NCBI RefSeq assembly: GCF_019649055.1
Contig: NW_026570352.1
Span: forward strand, 248,001 to 312,000
Length of the DNA: 64,000 nucleotides
Reading direction: 5' to 3'
From: Paramacrobiotus metropolitanus
Taxonomy: Eukaryota > Tardigrada > Eutardigrada > Parachela > Macrobiotidae
Positions 22,212 through 32,101 of the stretch are shown piece by piece (position 1 is the stretch's first letter; each line of letters starts with the position of its first letter). Position numbers and translations under genes: made by a program. Below the pieces are notes generated by a model, which worked only from the letters and a program-made list of their open reading frames with translations, made no database searches and was not told where the DNA came from.

Positions 22212-24950
22212 ATGGAGGTTCAGTCGGATACTTTCGGAAAATGCTGTCGGTACAGTTTCGGAGAGGAGGATTACATTGGTCGCGGTACTTTTGGTATTGT
22301 GTACAGAGCAAGGATAACCGATCCCGGTGACTTTACCGGAAATCACACCGTGGCTGTCAAAATGATCCACCTACACAAAGAATCCGCAGTTTTGTCCTCC
22401 AAAGATAATTGGGACAGATGGCGCAACCGGATGCAGTTCCTTCTGACGTTTCAGCAGGAGCATCTCGTGCGTTACCATCAAGTGAGTATCGCACGATCAT
22501 CGGCGTTCGGCGGAGTGTCTGTCAAGCTGATGATGGATTATTACGCTGGTATGTATGAATCACTGGCTATACCAGAAAGTTTTTACTTCGTTAAGCTGTG
22601 TAACTGTTTTTTATGACTTACAGATGGAGACCTTGCCAATCTGCTAAAAACCAAAAGCTTCCGGATCTATCAACGGCCATTCTTAACGCCATTGAAATAG
22701 CGCAAGGAGTCAGTTATCTCCACGTGAATAACATCATTCACGGCGACATCAAACCAGGAAATGTGCTGGTCCACCGAGTCGGTAATCACAACAGACTGGT
22801 ACTCGGGGATTTGGATGATCTAGTTCAGATGCAGCAGAGTGTCACCTGCTCGTGTGACATTCGCAATATCCGAGGGACTCTTCGCTATATGTCACCGGAA
22901 CTTTTGAAGAAGCAGGCAGAATCTGGGATGTGTTATACTAGAGATAGTGAACAACGCTGTAGGAAATAATAGCCGAAGATTACACCGAGCTTCGGGAGTA
23001 GTACAGGATACCGATACGATTCCGGATACACGGTACGCTAATCTGATATTGGAAGGCTACGCGCCATTGATAGCACTTTCCGTGCCGGTAGAAATAGCAA
23101 AATGTATCTCCTCTTGCTTTGCTGCACCAAATTCTCGAATCTCATCATCTGAACTCCGGCAAAAATTAATGAATCTGAAAAAAGCGAATGAACTGCCAGA
23201 AAAAGCGATCGACACCCTCGCTATAGCAGTGTTGTTGTCTACCGCGATGGTCGACTGGAAACAATTTTTGAGCCACTCCAAAAGGAGCCAGTAATACCAA
23301 ACTGTGTAGCGTTCGATGAAAGCAGCATATATGGAACAAATATTCTATACGGTCAAGAAGCAGTGGATTGTCTGGAAATCAATCCAAAAAATTGCATCTA
23401 CAATCTCCGATGTATGATTGGACGGCGATTCGACCACGATATCGTGACAAAACAAAAAAATCTTGTGCTCTACAATGTGGTAAACGAAGACGGGAGTCCA
23501 AGGATCCAGATAAGTGAAAATGGAGGAAGTATAATTTACTCGGTGGAAGAAACAACTTCCCTCTTCCTGCGCTACTTTATGCATCTTGCCGGGGATAAAC
23601 AAACTTTGCACGATCGCCAAATGAAAAGCGCTGTGATAACTGTTCCAGCGTATTTTAATATCGCGCAACGTCGGGCCAGCGGCGACCATGGCGGGAATAG
23701 AAAAGGTGCGGCTGTTAGATGAGCCAATCGCAGCCGTTATACCGTATATAAGGAGTTTCTCTCGCGGGAAACGATTTGTCTTAGTACTAGATTTTGATAG
23801 CCAACAACTAGCGGTCTCTATCGTGAAAGTCGATATATCTGGCGCGCAACTTACACGTATCGGATTACATTCATCGCTGTTCACGAGCTTTTTAGGAGAA
23901 AAATGTATCGACGAGCGGATTTTCGAGCATTTATTTGGAATAATCCAGGATGTCTACAGCGTCAAGTTAACTGGAAACAGAACGGCGGAACGATGCTTGG
24001 CATCCGCATGCAAGCAGATAAACGGAGACGATCGCCACATCATCGAAATTCCTCGTCTGCTTGGTGGAAACGCTTTTTCTATGAGCGTCTCACAGTCGAT
24101 GCTGAAAAGCTTATGCATAGATCTATTCCATAAAATCGTCACACCGATCGAAAAAGTGCTGGTAAAAGCCAGTTTAACTGCGAGCGATGTGGTGGATGTT
24201 GTTATGGTGGGATGTGGGCGGTTTGTTCCACAAATCACAGATGTCCTAACGGAGTTCTTCCCTATCGTAAAGATACATGCAGCTGTTGATCCAACGATCG
24301 CCATTGCGGAAGGAGCTGCTCTATTGGCATCCAATCTGTTGGATAGAACTGGCGAACGCATTGAAATAAACCAGCGGCTGCCATATACGCTTACAGCACA
24401 TGTCAGTGGTAGCGCCCCGATTCCGGTGATAAAGAAATGGAGTCGTTTGCCGGTCGAAAACCAAATAGTGTTCACAGCGTCAGTCGGTAATCAGCGCTTT
24501 ATTGACATTGATGTCTTTGAGGGAGAGAACAGCATAAAGAACTTCCTGAGCACATACAAGTTTTTCAATATAACACCGTTTACGGAAAGTCTTCCACTTC
24601 TGACTGCACACTTTACAATCGATGCTGACAAAGTGCTGACAGTCACCGCAGCGGATGGCGAGGGAGAAGAACGCCCAGTATTCAGATCCGACAGCCTGAA
24701 CTTCCTCGACCGGGGTTGGGAAATGTTCGACGAGCAGAGAGCGAAGGAAGCTAAAGATGCTCTAGAAAAAGCCCTGGACAGTGCCCAGCATTATGTGGCG
24801 TATGATGATCACACGCGCGGTGTACGATTACAAACGCTTAGTTCGTGGTTTTATAGAACCCGAGATTCGGTGCAGCCAGTAAAAATTATGACAGATGGTC
24901 TCGTGTGTTGCAAACTATTTTGGCATGATATTGTTGGATACAAGAAATGA
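22212..24950 (+). pseudogene. Protein kinase-HSP70 fusion gene, copy 1 (frame-disrupted)
   Basis: Exon 1 (22212-22548) encodes a kinase N-lobe: IGRGTFGIVYRA glycine loop and VAVKMI lysine. Intron 22549-22623 is GT-AG. The C-lobe follows: IIHGDIKPGNVLV (HGD for HRD), LGDLDDLVQ (DLD for DFG) and RGTLRYMSPEL. Without an intervening gene the frame enters an HSP70-like ATPase: MIGRRF, AVITVPAYFN..QRR, LLDEPIAAVIPY, VVMVGCGRFVPQI and AVDPTIAIAEGAALLA. A substrate-domain-like part (FIDIDVFEGE) and a helical lid (KEAKDALEKALDSAQHYVAYDD) complete it. The HSP70 phosphate loop DLGGGT is replaced by DFDSQQ. Relative to copy 2 there is a one-base loss near 22660, a deletion with stops near 22930-22960, a frame change near 23260 and an 8-bp loss near 23680. 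The longest intact frame is 23688-24950. Confidence 0.7.
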
Positions 24951-25688
24951 AGTCGTCTGCGCCTCCGCATTTCTTGTTGTCCTCAGCCGGTCTAGATTAG
25001 TGTATTGATAAATTTTTAAATTTCCGAAGCGAAATCTTACGCCCTTAACGGGCAGTGTCCACTAAAAGCGGTGGTAGTTTGGTCAGTCAGTCACCTACCG
25101 GGCAGTGTGCACTAAATAGCAATGGTAGTAGTGTTGGGCTCTTAGCACGGTCGCTTCCTGTTCAATGGGGAGTAATGGCAAGTATCAATTTCTTATAACC
25201 CAACTGTGACGTTTCGTGAACAAATCCATAAAAGTTTTAAAAGAGAGTGCGCCGCCTGATCAAGCTTCTTGCAATAAAACTTCCGACGATTGGTCGTGAC
25301 TCGTGAGCGAAAGTTCAGCTAATGAAAGGTTTTGAGTTGTTCGATTGAGAAACGTCGTGTAACTCAAACGTCGCTCAACGCGTAAAACATAGCGGGTAAT
25401 ACAGTCATTATTTGTAAATTGTAATTACTAATTTTGCACAGCCGCATTCTACCAAGTTAACAGAACATTCAGAACAGAACTTTTGTCATCCATTTTCAGA
25501 ACTTTTGTCATCGAATTTCGGATCAAAAGATTTCTGATTAGCTTAATATTTTCGACGTTTCCCCGAAATGTTCTACATGAAACTTTTTTATGTTTGCGAA
25601 TTTTTTTATGTTCGAAAACGGGAGGTGCAATTTGCCGGCTAAGACCTTATATCTGACTTCTTTAAGGTTGTTTATTTTCAAACTTAAT
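24951..25688. other. Intergenic, no gene seen
   Basis: A short imperfect tandem (GGGCAGTGT.CACTAAA...GGTAGT) occurs at about 25048-25130. No conserved frame is seen. Confidence 0.4.
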
Positions 25689-25969
25689 CAGACCTGTGCA
25701 GCTATTTTTAGCTATTTAGCGAAGCGCGAGTTATTTTAGAGCTATCGAGTTATAACTTAACTCTGTAGCGTAGCTACAAAGCGTAACTTTAGCGTAGCTC
25801 GCCTACAATTTACCGATATTTTACATTATAGCGTAGCTCGAAAATAGCTCGAGAATAGCTCAAAACTGATTTTTCCTGTAAAAATAGCGTAACTCATAGC
25901 GCAACTCGCGCGGTCGCTTTAGCTCTTAACTCTAGCGCGGGGTGAATTTTCCATAGCTGCACAGGTCTG
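25689..25969. mobile_element. MITE with CAGACCTGTGCAGCTA inverted ends
   Basis: The left end CAGACCTGTGCAGCTAT is the reverse complement of the right end ATAGCTGCACAGGTCTG. The 281-bp interior is made of degenerate TAGCGTAGCTC/AATAGCTC words. The ends look hAT-like (CAG...CTG), but I see no 8-bp target duplication, so the family is uncertain. Confidence 0.5.
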
Positions 25970-26030
25970 ATCCATTCTTATTGTTAAGAACAGTACGTCT
26001 GTACAAAGAAATTACTGTTGCTACGCTGAA

Positions 26031-26091
26031 ATATATAGTTAAAGTACAGATACATCCATACTATGGATGTATCTGTACTTTAACTATATAT
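26031..26091. repeat. Perfect palindrome, 30-bp arms, 1-base spacer
   Basis: The left arm 26031-26060 is the exact reverse complement of 26062-26091, with C at 26061 between. It is embedded in AT-rich non-coding DNA. Confidence 0.8.
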
Positions 26092-26359
26092 GGCAGACCC
26101 GGATTGTTCAGGTGATTTGTTTGGTCGCTCTAATGCAATTTTTTAAAAAACGAACACTGTCTGGCCGCGTTTTAGAACATGGGCTTTCCGGTGGTAGCAG
26201 TGGTTTTTGTGGATTTCGGGCAGCGGTGGCGCCGGTAGGAGGAACCGGCTAGCCGCGGCCGGGGACAGTGGGTAGTAGGGCCCCGGGGGGGGGGGGTGCA
26301 ACACCGCCGTGGACGCCGGGACGGGGTATCCGGGACGGGGTATCCGGGACGCTGGGCGT

Positions 26360-26620
26360 TCAACGACATGGAGGCCTAGGCAAACGCTGATTGGACGTCC
26401 CGGTGTAGAGCGCCAAGGGCGGCGGGTAGTTCTGGTTGGCGTAGCTCAGCGCCGGGTCGGGCAGGGAGCGGTATTCCCACTGCGGAGCGGCGAAGCTGTA
26501 GTAATAATTCGGGAAGCCACTGTTGGAAGGGGGCGGGGCGCCGCCGTACTGGGAATACTGGGAGGGGTAGCCGGGTGCGGGGTATGTGCACCGGGATTTT
26601 GGTATATTTAGCAAGAACAT
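26360..26620 (-). CDS. Pro/Tyr/Gly-rich open frame (unassigned)
   Basis: An 86-residue frame rich in Pro, Tyr, Ser and Gln (YPSQYSQYGGAPPPSNSGF, NYYYSFAAPQWEY) lies in a markedly GC-rich stretch. I do not recognise a family; it could be a low-complexity exon of a larger protein such as a transcription factor tail. A 12-base G run lies just below it at about 26285-26296. No splice sites were settled. Confidence 0.25.
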   Translation of the reverse strand: MFLLNIPKSRCTYPAPGYPSQYSQYGGAPPPSNSGFPNYYYSFAAPQWEYRSLPDPALSYANQNYPPPLALYTGTSNQRLPRPPCR

Positions 26621-26897
26621 CAGAATGACATTAGGACGCGCTGATGAGCCTCTTGCGCAGCGGAATGGGCATTAAAGTGGCGGCTGATGGCGTGTGTGCT
26701 GCGAATATATCTGTGCCGAGTAGGACGGAATCACAATACACGCTCGATGAATAATGATAATAAAACGTTTGGTTATTTTCACGCAAATACACAAATACAC
26801 CAGTGGCGCGCGTACGCCTTCTCTTTAGTACAGCTATGGTACTTATTATGCTGTAATATACTTATTATACGTAATATATGCGTAATATATAGGCTGT

Positions 26898-27612
26898 TGG
26901 CGATAGTGCTGCGCAAACCGGATGTGAAGTATCGTATGCAGATGGAGATTGACGTGAGGGTCGGCCGCAACACGCCCATCACGCCGGACTACCGCGACGA
27001 CTTCCCTTACATAATCCCCGCGTCCTTATATATACATAAAGGTCACCGTTGATACCACGCTGTAGATACACGGAAGCCGTGGTGCTGGAGACGATGCGCA
27101 TGTTCCCCGGCGGCCCCATCGGCATCCCGCGCTACACGGAAGTGGACACCACCATCGCCGGCTACGCCATCCCTAAAGGTCACTAGCCGGCGTGCTTATA
27201 TAACGGAGGTCGGAGGTGGAGACCTTTACGGTGTTTTTAAGAATCAGTTTAGTGGCGCACCTGTTTTCGATTCACTATGATCCCAGCCTGCAGGAGGCGC
27301 CCCACAAATTCCACCCCGAGCGCTTCATCGTCGACGGGCAGCTGCGCGTCCCCGAGGCCTGCGTGACCTTCAGCGCCGGGAAACGGGCGTGCACCGGGGA
27401 GCGGGTGGCGCGCGCCATTCTCTCCCTGACGGTGGCCAATCTCCTACGGCGAGTTAGTGTCAACCCCGCGGACGACGACCTCCAGTCGCTGGACATACAG
27501 AGCAACAGCTTCGCCCTCACCATGTCGCAGCGGCCCTTCCAGATGGAGGTGGTGGTGCGCTGTGATACGTTGGATGGACGCTTCCTGCATCGCAGGAGCG
27601 CCGTCTGGCCCA
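26898..27612 (+). pseudogene. Cytochrome P450 C-terminal half, partial
   Basis: Segment 1 (about 26898-27010) encodes KPDVKYRMQMEIDVRVGR and DDFPY, the region before the K helix. Segment 2 (27066-27178) begins TEAVVLETMRMFPGGPIGIP, with the K-helix E-x-x-R, and ends at AAAG|GT. Segment 3 (27253 onward) has HYDPSLQEAPHKFHPERF and the haem-binding loop FSAGKRACTGE, and may end at a strong donor GTGAGT at 27613 (otherwise the frame runs to 27830). P450s are haem monooxygenases of about 500 residues; the first two thirds are not found upstream. Segments 2-3 join in phase, but segment 1 does not join segment 2 with a clean GT-AG intron. A truncated or transposed fragment is likely. Confidence 0.65.
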
Positions 27613-27832
27613 GTGAGTACATCCCACCGCGCCGCCTGAGCTCAATGACCTCGGCGGGGAGTGGCGCCACGGTCCTGGTCAACGGAGGAAAGGGAAGCGG
27701 ATGTCGGATCTGGCGGGCGGGAAGCGGCGCGGGTGTCGTTCCAGGAGGAGGAGAAACATATTCCGGGGCGCCGCAGTCAAGGCGGTTGCACTTCCGATTG
27801 AAGGCGGGGTTACGGGTGTACGCAAAGTGAAC

Positions 27833-27992
27833 TGTGAAGTCTCTCCGTATTGTAGTTAATATTTATTAATAACCACACATCAGTACAATCGATACTGAAT
27901 GATAACTGGTAATAACATCAAGTAAGAAGTATCACAATAACCATCGTTGCTATATGACAATAGGTACAGTCTATATATGTACGTACACTACA
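27833..27992 (-). repeat. LTR of gag-only element (3' LTR in element orientation)
   Basis: 160 bp, beginning TG and ending CA, nearly identical to the split copy at 29080-29160 plus 30541-30626, with a few single-base differences (for example CAGTACAATC against CAGTGCAATC). Confidence 0.65.
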
Positions 27993-28143
27993 ACTCGCCC
28001 TTCACTTTTTCAGTCGTAAAAGTACAACAACAATCGATAGCATTAAGTACGCTTCTTGGCAACGATGTCCATTCTTGACATAAAGTTCACTCTGTTAGTT
28101 CTTTCCAGTACGTACGCCCTTCAGTTTCAATTCACCTTGGCTC

Positions 28144-28989
28144 TTACAGCACGTCGTACGGATCCCTTTCTACCGTGACGTACTTGTTTCCAATGTTTGA
28201 ACACATTCGGGCTGTATGTCCTCTTTGACCACAATTGAAGCATTCCTTCTCCTTGAAAAAGCATTCATTAGACGTGTGGTTTGACTTACCACAGCGGAAA
28301 CATTCATCTTTATCGTGACTCTGATCTCTCTTTCCTTTCATTCCTTTCTTTCCTTTCCATTTTCGGACTTTCTTCACTTCATGATCCGATTCACTTTCAA
28401 TTCCAATTCCTAATTCCTTTCTCTTCGTTTCATTCTCTTTAGCTTCCTTTAAAGCTTCATTCAGTGTCTTGAAGTCTTTTAGACTCATGACCTTTCTCGT
28501 CACTGCATCCTTCATTCCCATTACAAACACAGCAATCAGGCTTTTCTCTTGTTCGTCTTCTGGGAAGTCGCAGTGTTCCACTTTACTCCTGAGTTCGCTG
28601 GCAAACTGTACCAGCGTCTCGTCTGCCTTCTGCTTCGCACTGAAGAACTTGATTCGCTGCGCTATCCAAAAGGTCGACTCCTGGTATGCCGCGTCCAGCA
28701 TTTCATAGAGTTCCTTTATTGGCATTTGCATCGGTTCTTTCGGCTTGCACATTTTGCAAGGAAGTGTGAACGACTTCGGGCACAACGAATCCAGCAGGAA
28801 TGAAGACTGCATTGCGTCCGGTACTTTCGTTAGAAACAAATGGTTCTTCAGGCGTTTCTTCCAATATGGCCATTCATCACTGTCAGGGTCGAACTGCGTC
28901 ATCCTCAGCAGTTGTTGTCCCGGTACGCCCACCAGTGTTTCTCCCGTCGCATTTGCACTGTCTCTCGTTTGGCTTTGGCTCAGCGGCAT
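28144..28989 (-). CDS. Gag-like nucleocapsid protein with two zinc knuckles
   Basis: A 281-residue intact frame. The N-terminal two thirds read like a retrotransposon capsid (WPYWKKRLKNHLF, AQRIKFFSAKQKADETLVQF, VFVMGMKDAVTRKVMSL). A Lys-rich linker follows, then two CCHC knuckles (CFRCGKSNHTSNEC and CFNCGQRGHTARMC). Capsid assembly and RNA binding are the expected roles. It lies inside a pair of 160-bp LTRs with no pol. The frame is intact despite a nested insertion in the adjoining LTR, so either the element is young or the gag has been kept. Confidence 0.75.
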   Translation of the reverse strand: MPLSQSQTRDSANATGETLVGVPGQQLLRMTQFDPDSDEWPYWKKRLKNHLFLTKVPDAMQSSFLLDSLCPKSFTLPCKMCKPKEPMQMPIKELYEMLDAAYQESTFWIAQRIKFFSAKQKADETLVQFASELRSKVEHCDFPEDEQEKSLIAVFVMGMKDAVTRKVMSLKDFKTLNEALKEAKENETKRKELGIGIESESDHEVKKVRKWKGKKGMKGKRDQSHDKDECFRCGKSNHTSNECFFKEKECFNCGQRGHTARMCSNIGNKYVTVERDPYDVL

Positions 28990-29160
28990 TCCACTTTCTT
29001 CCGCACTCCAGCCTTCACTTTGCCACTACTTTCCTCTCTCTCCAATCAATATGAGTCCGATTAACTATCTTCACGCCATTGTGAAGTCTCTCCGTATTGT
29101 AGTTAATATTTATTAATAACCACACATCAGTGCAATCGATACTGAATGATAACTGGTAAT

Positions 29161-30544
29161 AGACAATTTGGGCACTCTTCGACCGTAGCATTGGCCATAG
29201 CCATATCCTTTGGTCTTGGACCAATTGTCGGTCCGAATCGTCTTTAGCTACGGTTTCAAAGCTACGGCACGGTCAATGCAGAGCGGGCATTGACCGTAGA
29301 AAAGACAAACTACGGTCATCCTCTTTCTCCCTCTGCCTTCGCAGCTGAATACAACTGCCTACGGGGAGCCAAAATCAGAAATGTTCAAAAAAGTATGCAG
29401 ATTTTTCTGGGATGTTTAACAATGTTAACAGTAATTGTTTTCTATTTTTAAAATGACTTTAAAACGAACCATCAGAAGATCATGAAATTTCTATTTGTAG
29501 CGCATCAACTCAACTCCCTGTAAAAATCGCATCGTGCCTCGCTTCCGATCTGGCACGAATTTCAAAATTCAAAATACCCGCTTTTTATGTAATTTCGACA
29601 AACTTCAACATAGATTTGCAAGATTACAGTCCGTGCTACACCTTTATTCTCCATAAGGAAAGGATTTTTATTGTTAACAATAAAAATAACTTATCCTTAT
29701 CCAGCAGTAAAAGACCCTGACTGGCGTAGAAGTTTCGCGTGTCTCCAGTTTGGCAGTTTGCATGGCGCAGATAGATTAATGCTGTGATGAATGCATTTAA
29801 TCAAGTTGGTCAGAGAAGCAAAACGATTCGAGACTAAGATGAAAATAAAGCTGCAACAATACTGAAATCACAGTTTTGGACCAGAGAGTTTTGAAGTTGT
29901 GGTTTTCAAGTTTCAGTTGACTTTTCTTCGGTTGACAAAGTAGACACTGGGCAGTTTTTGCTTTTCCAGTACGGCTGTACGAGTGCACAATATCAGATAT
30001 TAAATTTTCTTAAAAAAATCTCCTACCACACTTTCCATCAAAGGCTTTTTCTGAATACACCGTTGGATTCACCGTAAAATTCTAAACAAAATAGTTGAGG
30101 AAGATTTTTGAATTTCGCTTTCTCCCTAAAATCAACTGCACGGGCGGTCGCACCTAGGACACCCGAGATTTTGGGGTATTGCCCCCTGAGCGCTGGGGAA
30201 TTGGAGTGACTCGTATGGGCGACCGCCCGTGCAGTTGATTTTAAGGGGAAAGCGAAATTCAAAAATCTTCCTCAACTATTTTGTTTAGAATTTTACGGTG
30301 AATCCAACGGTGTATTCAGAAAAATTTCTGATGGAAAGTGTGGGGGGAGTTCTTTGAAAATTTAACCGGGATCTCGATACGGGCCTGCAGTGCCCTGCAC
30401 AGTATTGATACCAGTATTGCTATTGCTTTCTCCAACGCCGGAGTTTGGGCAGCCAAGTAACCGGGCTGCAGTGCGTTTGGCCATAGCCGTGAGCACTGCT
30501 ATTGCTAATGCTACTGTCAATGCTGGCGCTTGCCCAAATTCGCT
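29161..30544. mobile_element. DNA element nested in the LTR, AATTTGGGCA ends
   Basis: The left end (AGACAATTTGGGCA) and the right end (TGCCCAAATTCGCT) are inverted over about 14 bases, and TAAT flanks both sides. No transposase is recognised in its 1.38 kb. It contains a further 364-bp foldback at 30001-30364. The family is unassigned. Confidence 0.5.
30001..30364. repeat. Foldback repeat with arms of roughly 140 bp
   Basis: The segment from TAAATTTTC (30001) through CCGTTGGATTCACCGTAAAA and GCACGGGCGGTCGC pairs in reverse with 30205-30364. There is a central loop of about 65 bp and few mismatches. It is a likely MITE inside the larger inserted element. Confidence 0.65.
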
Positions 30545-30626
30545 AATAACATCAAGTAAGAAGTATCACAATAACCATCGTTGCTATACGACAATAGGTA
30601 CAGTCTATATATGTACGTACACTACA

Positions 30627-31893
30627 TGAACCTATCGCGTTTATTTATGCATGGGTTAATGCGTTTACAGCTTAGGACTAAGAAGACCCATAACCCCATA
30701 CCCAGATATCCGTACGCATGTGGCAAGTGCACTTGTACGATAAGCGGATATTTTAGCTGAGTCGTACAGCGCACTGCGCCGGCATGCGTTAGGAATGCTG
30801 TGGGTGGGATTATGGTCTCTTATGTTTTATTCTCATGTTTTCTTAGCTATGGTTAATGCTGCGACACTTTGTTTAAGATTTTAAAATAATATTATACTGA
30901 ATAGTGCCATTGAGTAGTTTTAAAATGTATCGTTAGTACGAGTATATATCGACGTATGCCCTTATTCAATAAAAGATTATGGATAATTATCGGAATGGAT
31001 TAATAAACATAAAACAAGTGAAACGACGTGAATTAAATTGGATTAAAAGGGTTACTGAACTGGAGGAGCCTTCACCTATATACTATCGTATGCGCTACAT
31101 ACATATACAACGCATACGAGGATATCTATAGAAATATTTAAATAAGTAATTGAATACGTTTAGAAATGTATAAATCCGTATATGTAGGTATGAAAAATAT
31201 TGTATCATTATATAATTACCTGCATAATTATATAGTGCGTACGTACAACGTATATGGGTAATATAATAATAACTATATACATATAGAAATTTAAATATCT
31301 GTTTGAATAATAATTACTTATTAAATGCGTATTATGCGCATTTTAATGCTATAAATTCGTATATATGACTTTATATTATATACGACTCGACTTTATATTA
31401 CGTAATTTAGGATTAAACACGTACGTACGCATCTTCATATTATTTTCATAACCTTACTCCCAGTGCTAATCTGTAACCCGAACAGGGGTTGTTTGGGCCT
31501 GTCAAACTCCCCTGTTCGGGACCAGAAACCAAGTCCGAGGTGCCATTGTGCGGGCCAGAGAGCTCAGGCCTACCGGCAAACGGGCGGAAGGCCTATTTGT
31601 AGACCCACTCTGAGCAAGTTCTGGTTCCGCCTGGGCCTATCTAAACACGATATGCAACGGCGTTCGGGCCCAGTCCAAACATTAAATTTATTTAGAATTT
31701 CAGTTGCTTTTTTATTTTGTATTTTACTTAAATCCAGCGCTTTACATGACTTAGAAGCTTTATTATTAAGTGACATAATAGGCTTTATTAATATTTATTG
31801 TAGCGCATCACATGCACTGATCACAAGTCTGCATTAATCACGGCATAAACATGGAAAAACAGGATGCACAGCGGTTATATGTACATTCATTTC
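30627..31893. other. AT-rich non-coding DNA
   Basis: It contains many TATACG/TATATG words at 30.9-31.4 kb and a 12-bp inverted repeat (CCCGAACAGGGG...CCCCTGTTCGGG) at about 31477-31519. No gene is recognised. Confidence 0.4.
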
Positions 31894-32101
31894 TCAATAT
31901 TTCGGCTCAATAATTTCGTAGTTAACATTCGCATCAGCTTTGCTCGAAGGCACATCCGACTTGATGGCATACAACTTCTCTCCTAAGTTCTTCTCCTCGG
32001 AAATATTTCGCAGCTTCAGTGGGTTCATGCGCGTGCTGGCAGCGGGCAGGCGTTCGGGAAAAATTTTCATCGGAAAGGGAGAATTTATGCGCAAGATCCT
32101 G
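31894..32101 (-). CDS. Possible terminal coding exon, unknown protein
   Basis: A minus-strand acceptor (TTTCAG) near 32102 is followed by an open frame of about 68 residues ending in TGA/TAA near 31894. It is charged and non-repetitive (FPMKIFPERLPAAST, NISEEKNLGEKLYAIKSDVP, NVNYEIIEPKY), unlike the AT-rich surroundings. No family is recognised and no upstream exon was found in the (ATA/ATT)-rich sequence above it. Confidence 0.3.

Larger units (their letters stand above)
27833..30626 (-). mobile_element. Gag-only LTR retroelement, minus strand, with nested insertions
   Basis: Two copies of a 160-bp TG...CA repeat (TGTGAAGTCTCTCC to GTACACTACA) bound a single gag ORF; there is no protease, RT or integrase. 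The copies are at 27833-27992 and 29080-30626, the latter split by a 1.38-kb insertion at 29161-30544. Gag-only LTR elements of this kind depend on another element for reverse transcription (inference). No target duplication was established. Confidence 0.6.
29080..30626 (-). repeat. Split LTR of gag-only element (5' LTR in element orientation)
   Basis: 29080-29160 and about 30541-30626 together reproduce the 160-bp LTR. The break falls in GGTAAT|AACATC, with TAAT present on both sides of the inserted element. Confidence 0.6.

Noticed and set aside
25690-25960. Regularly recurring TAGCGTAGCTC words, considered as a CRISPR or satellite array
   Set aside because: Spacing and sequence are irregular and the block is bounded by inverted ends, so a MITE interior is the better explanation.
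30038-30262. Minus-strand frame of 74 residues
   Set aside because: Lies across the arms of the foldback repeat; the frame is a by-product of the palindrome.
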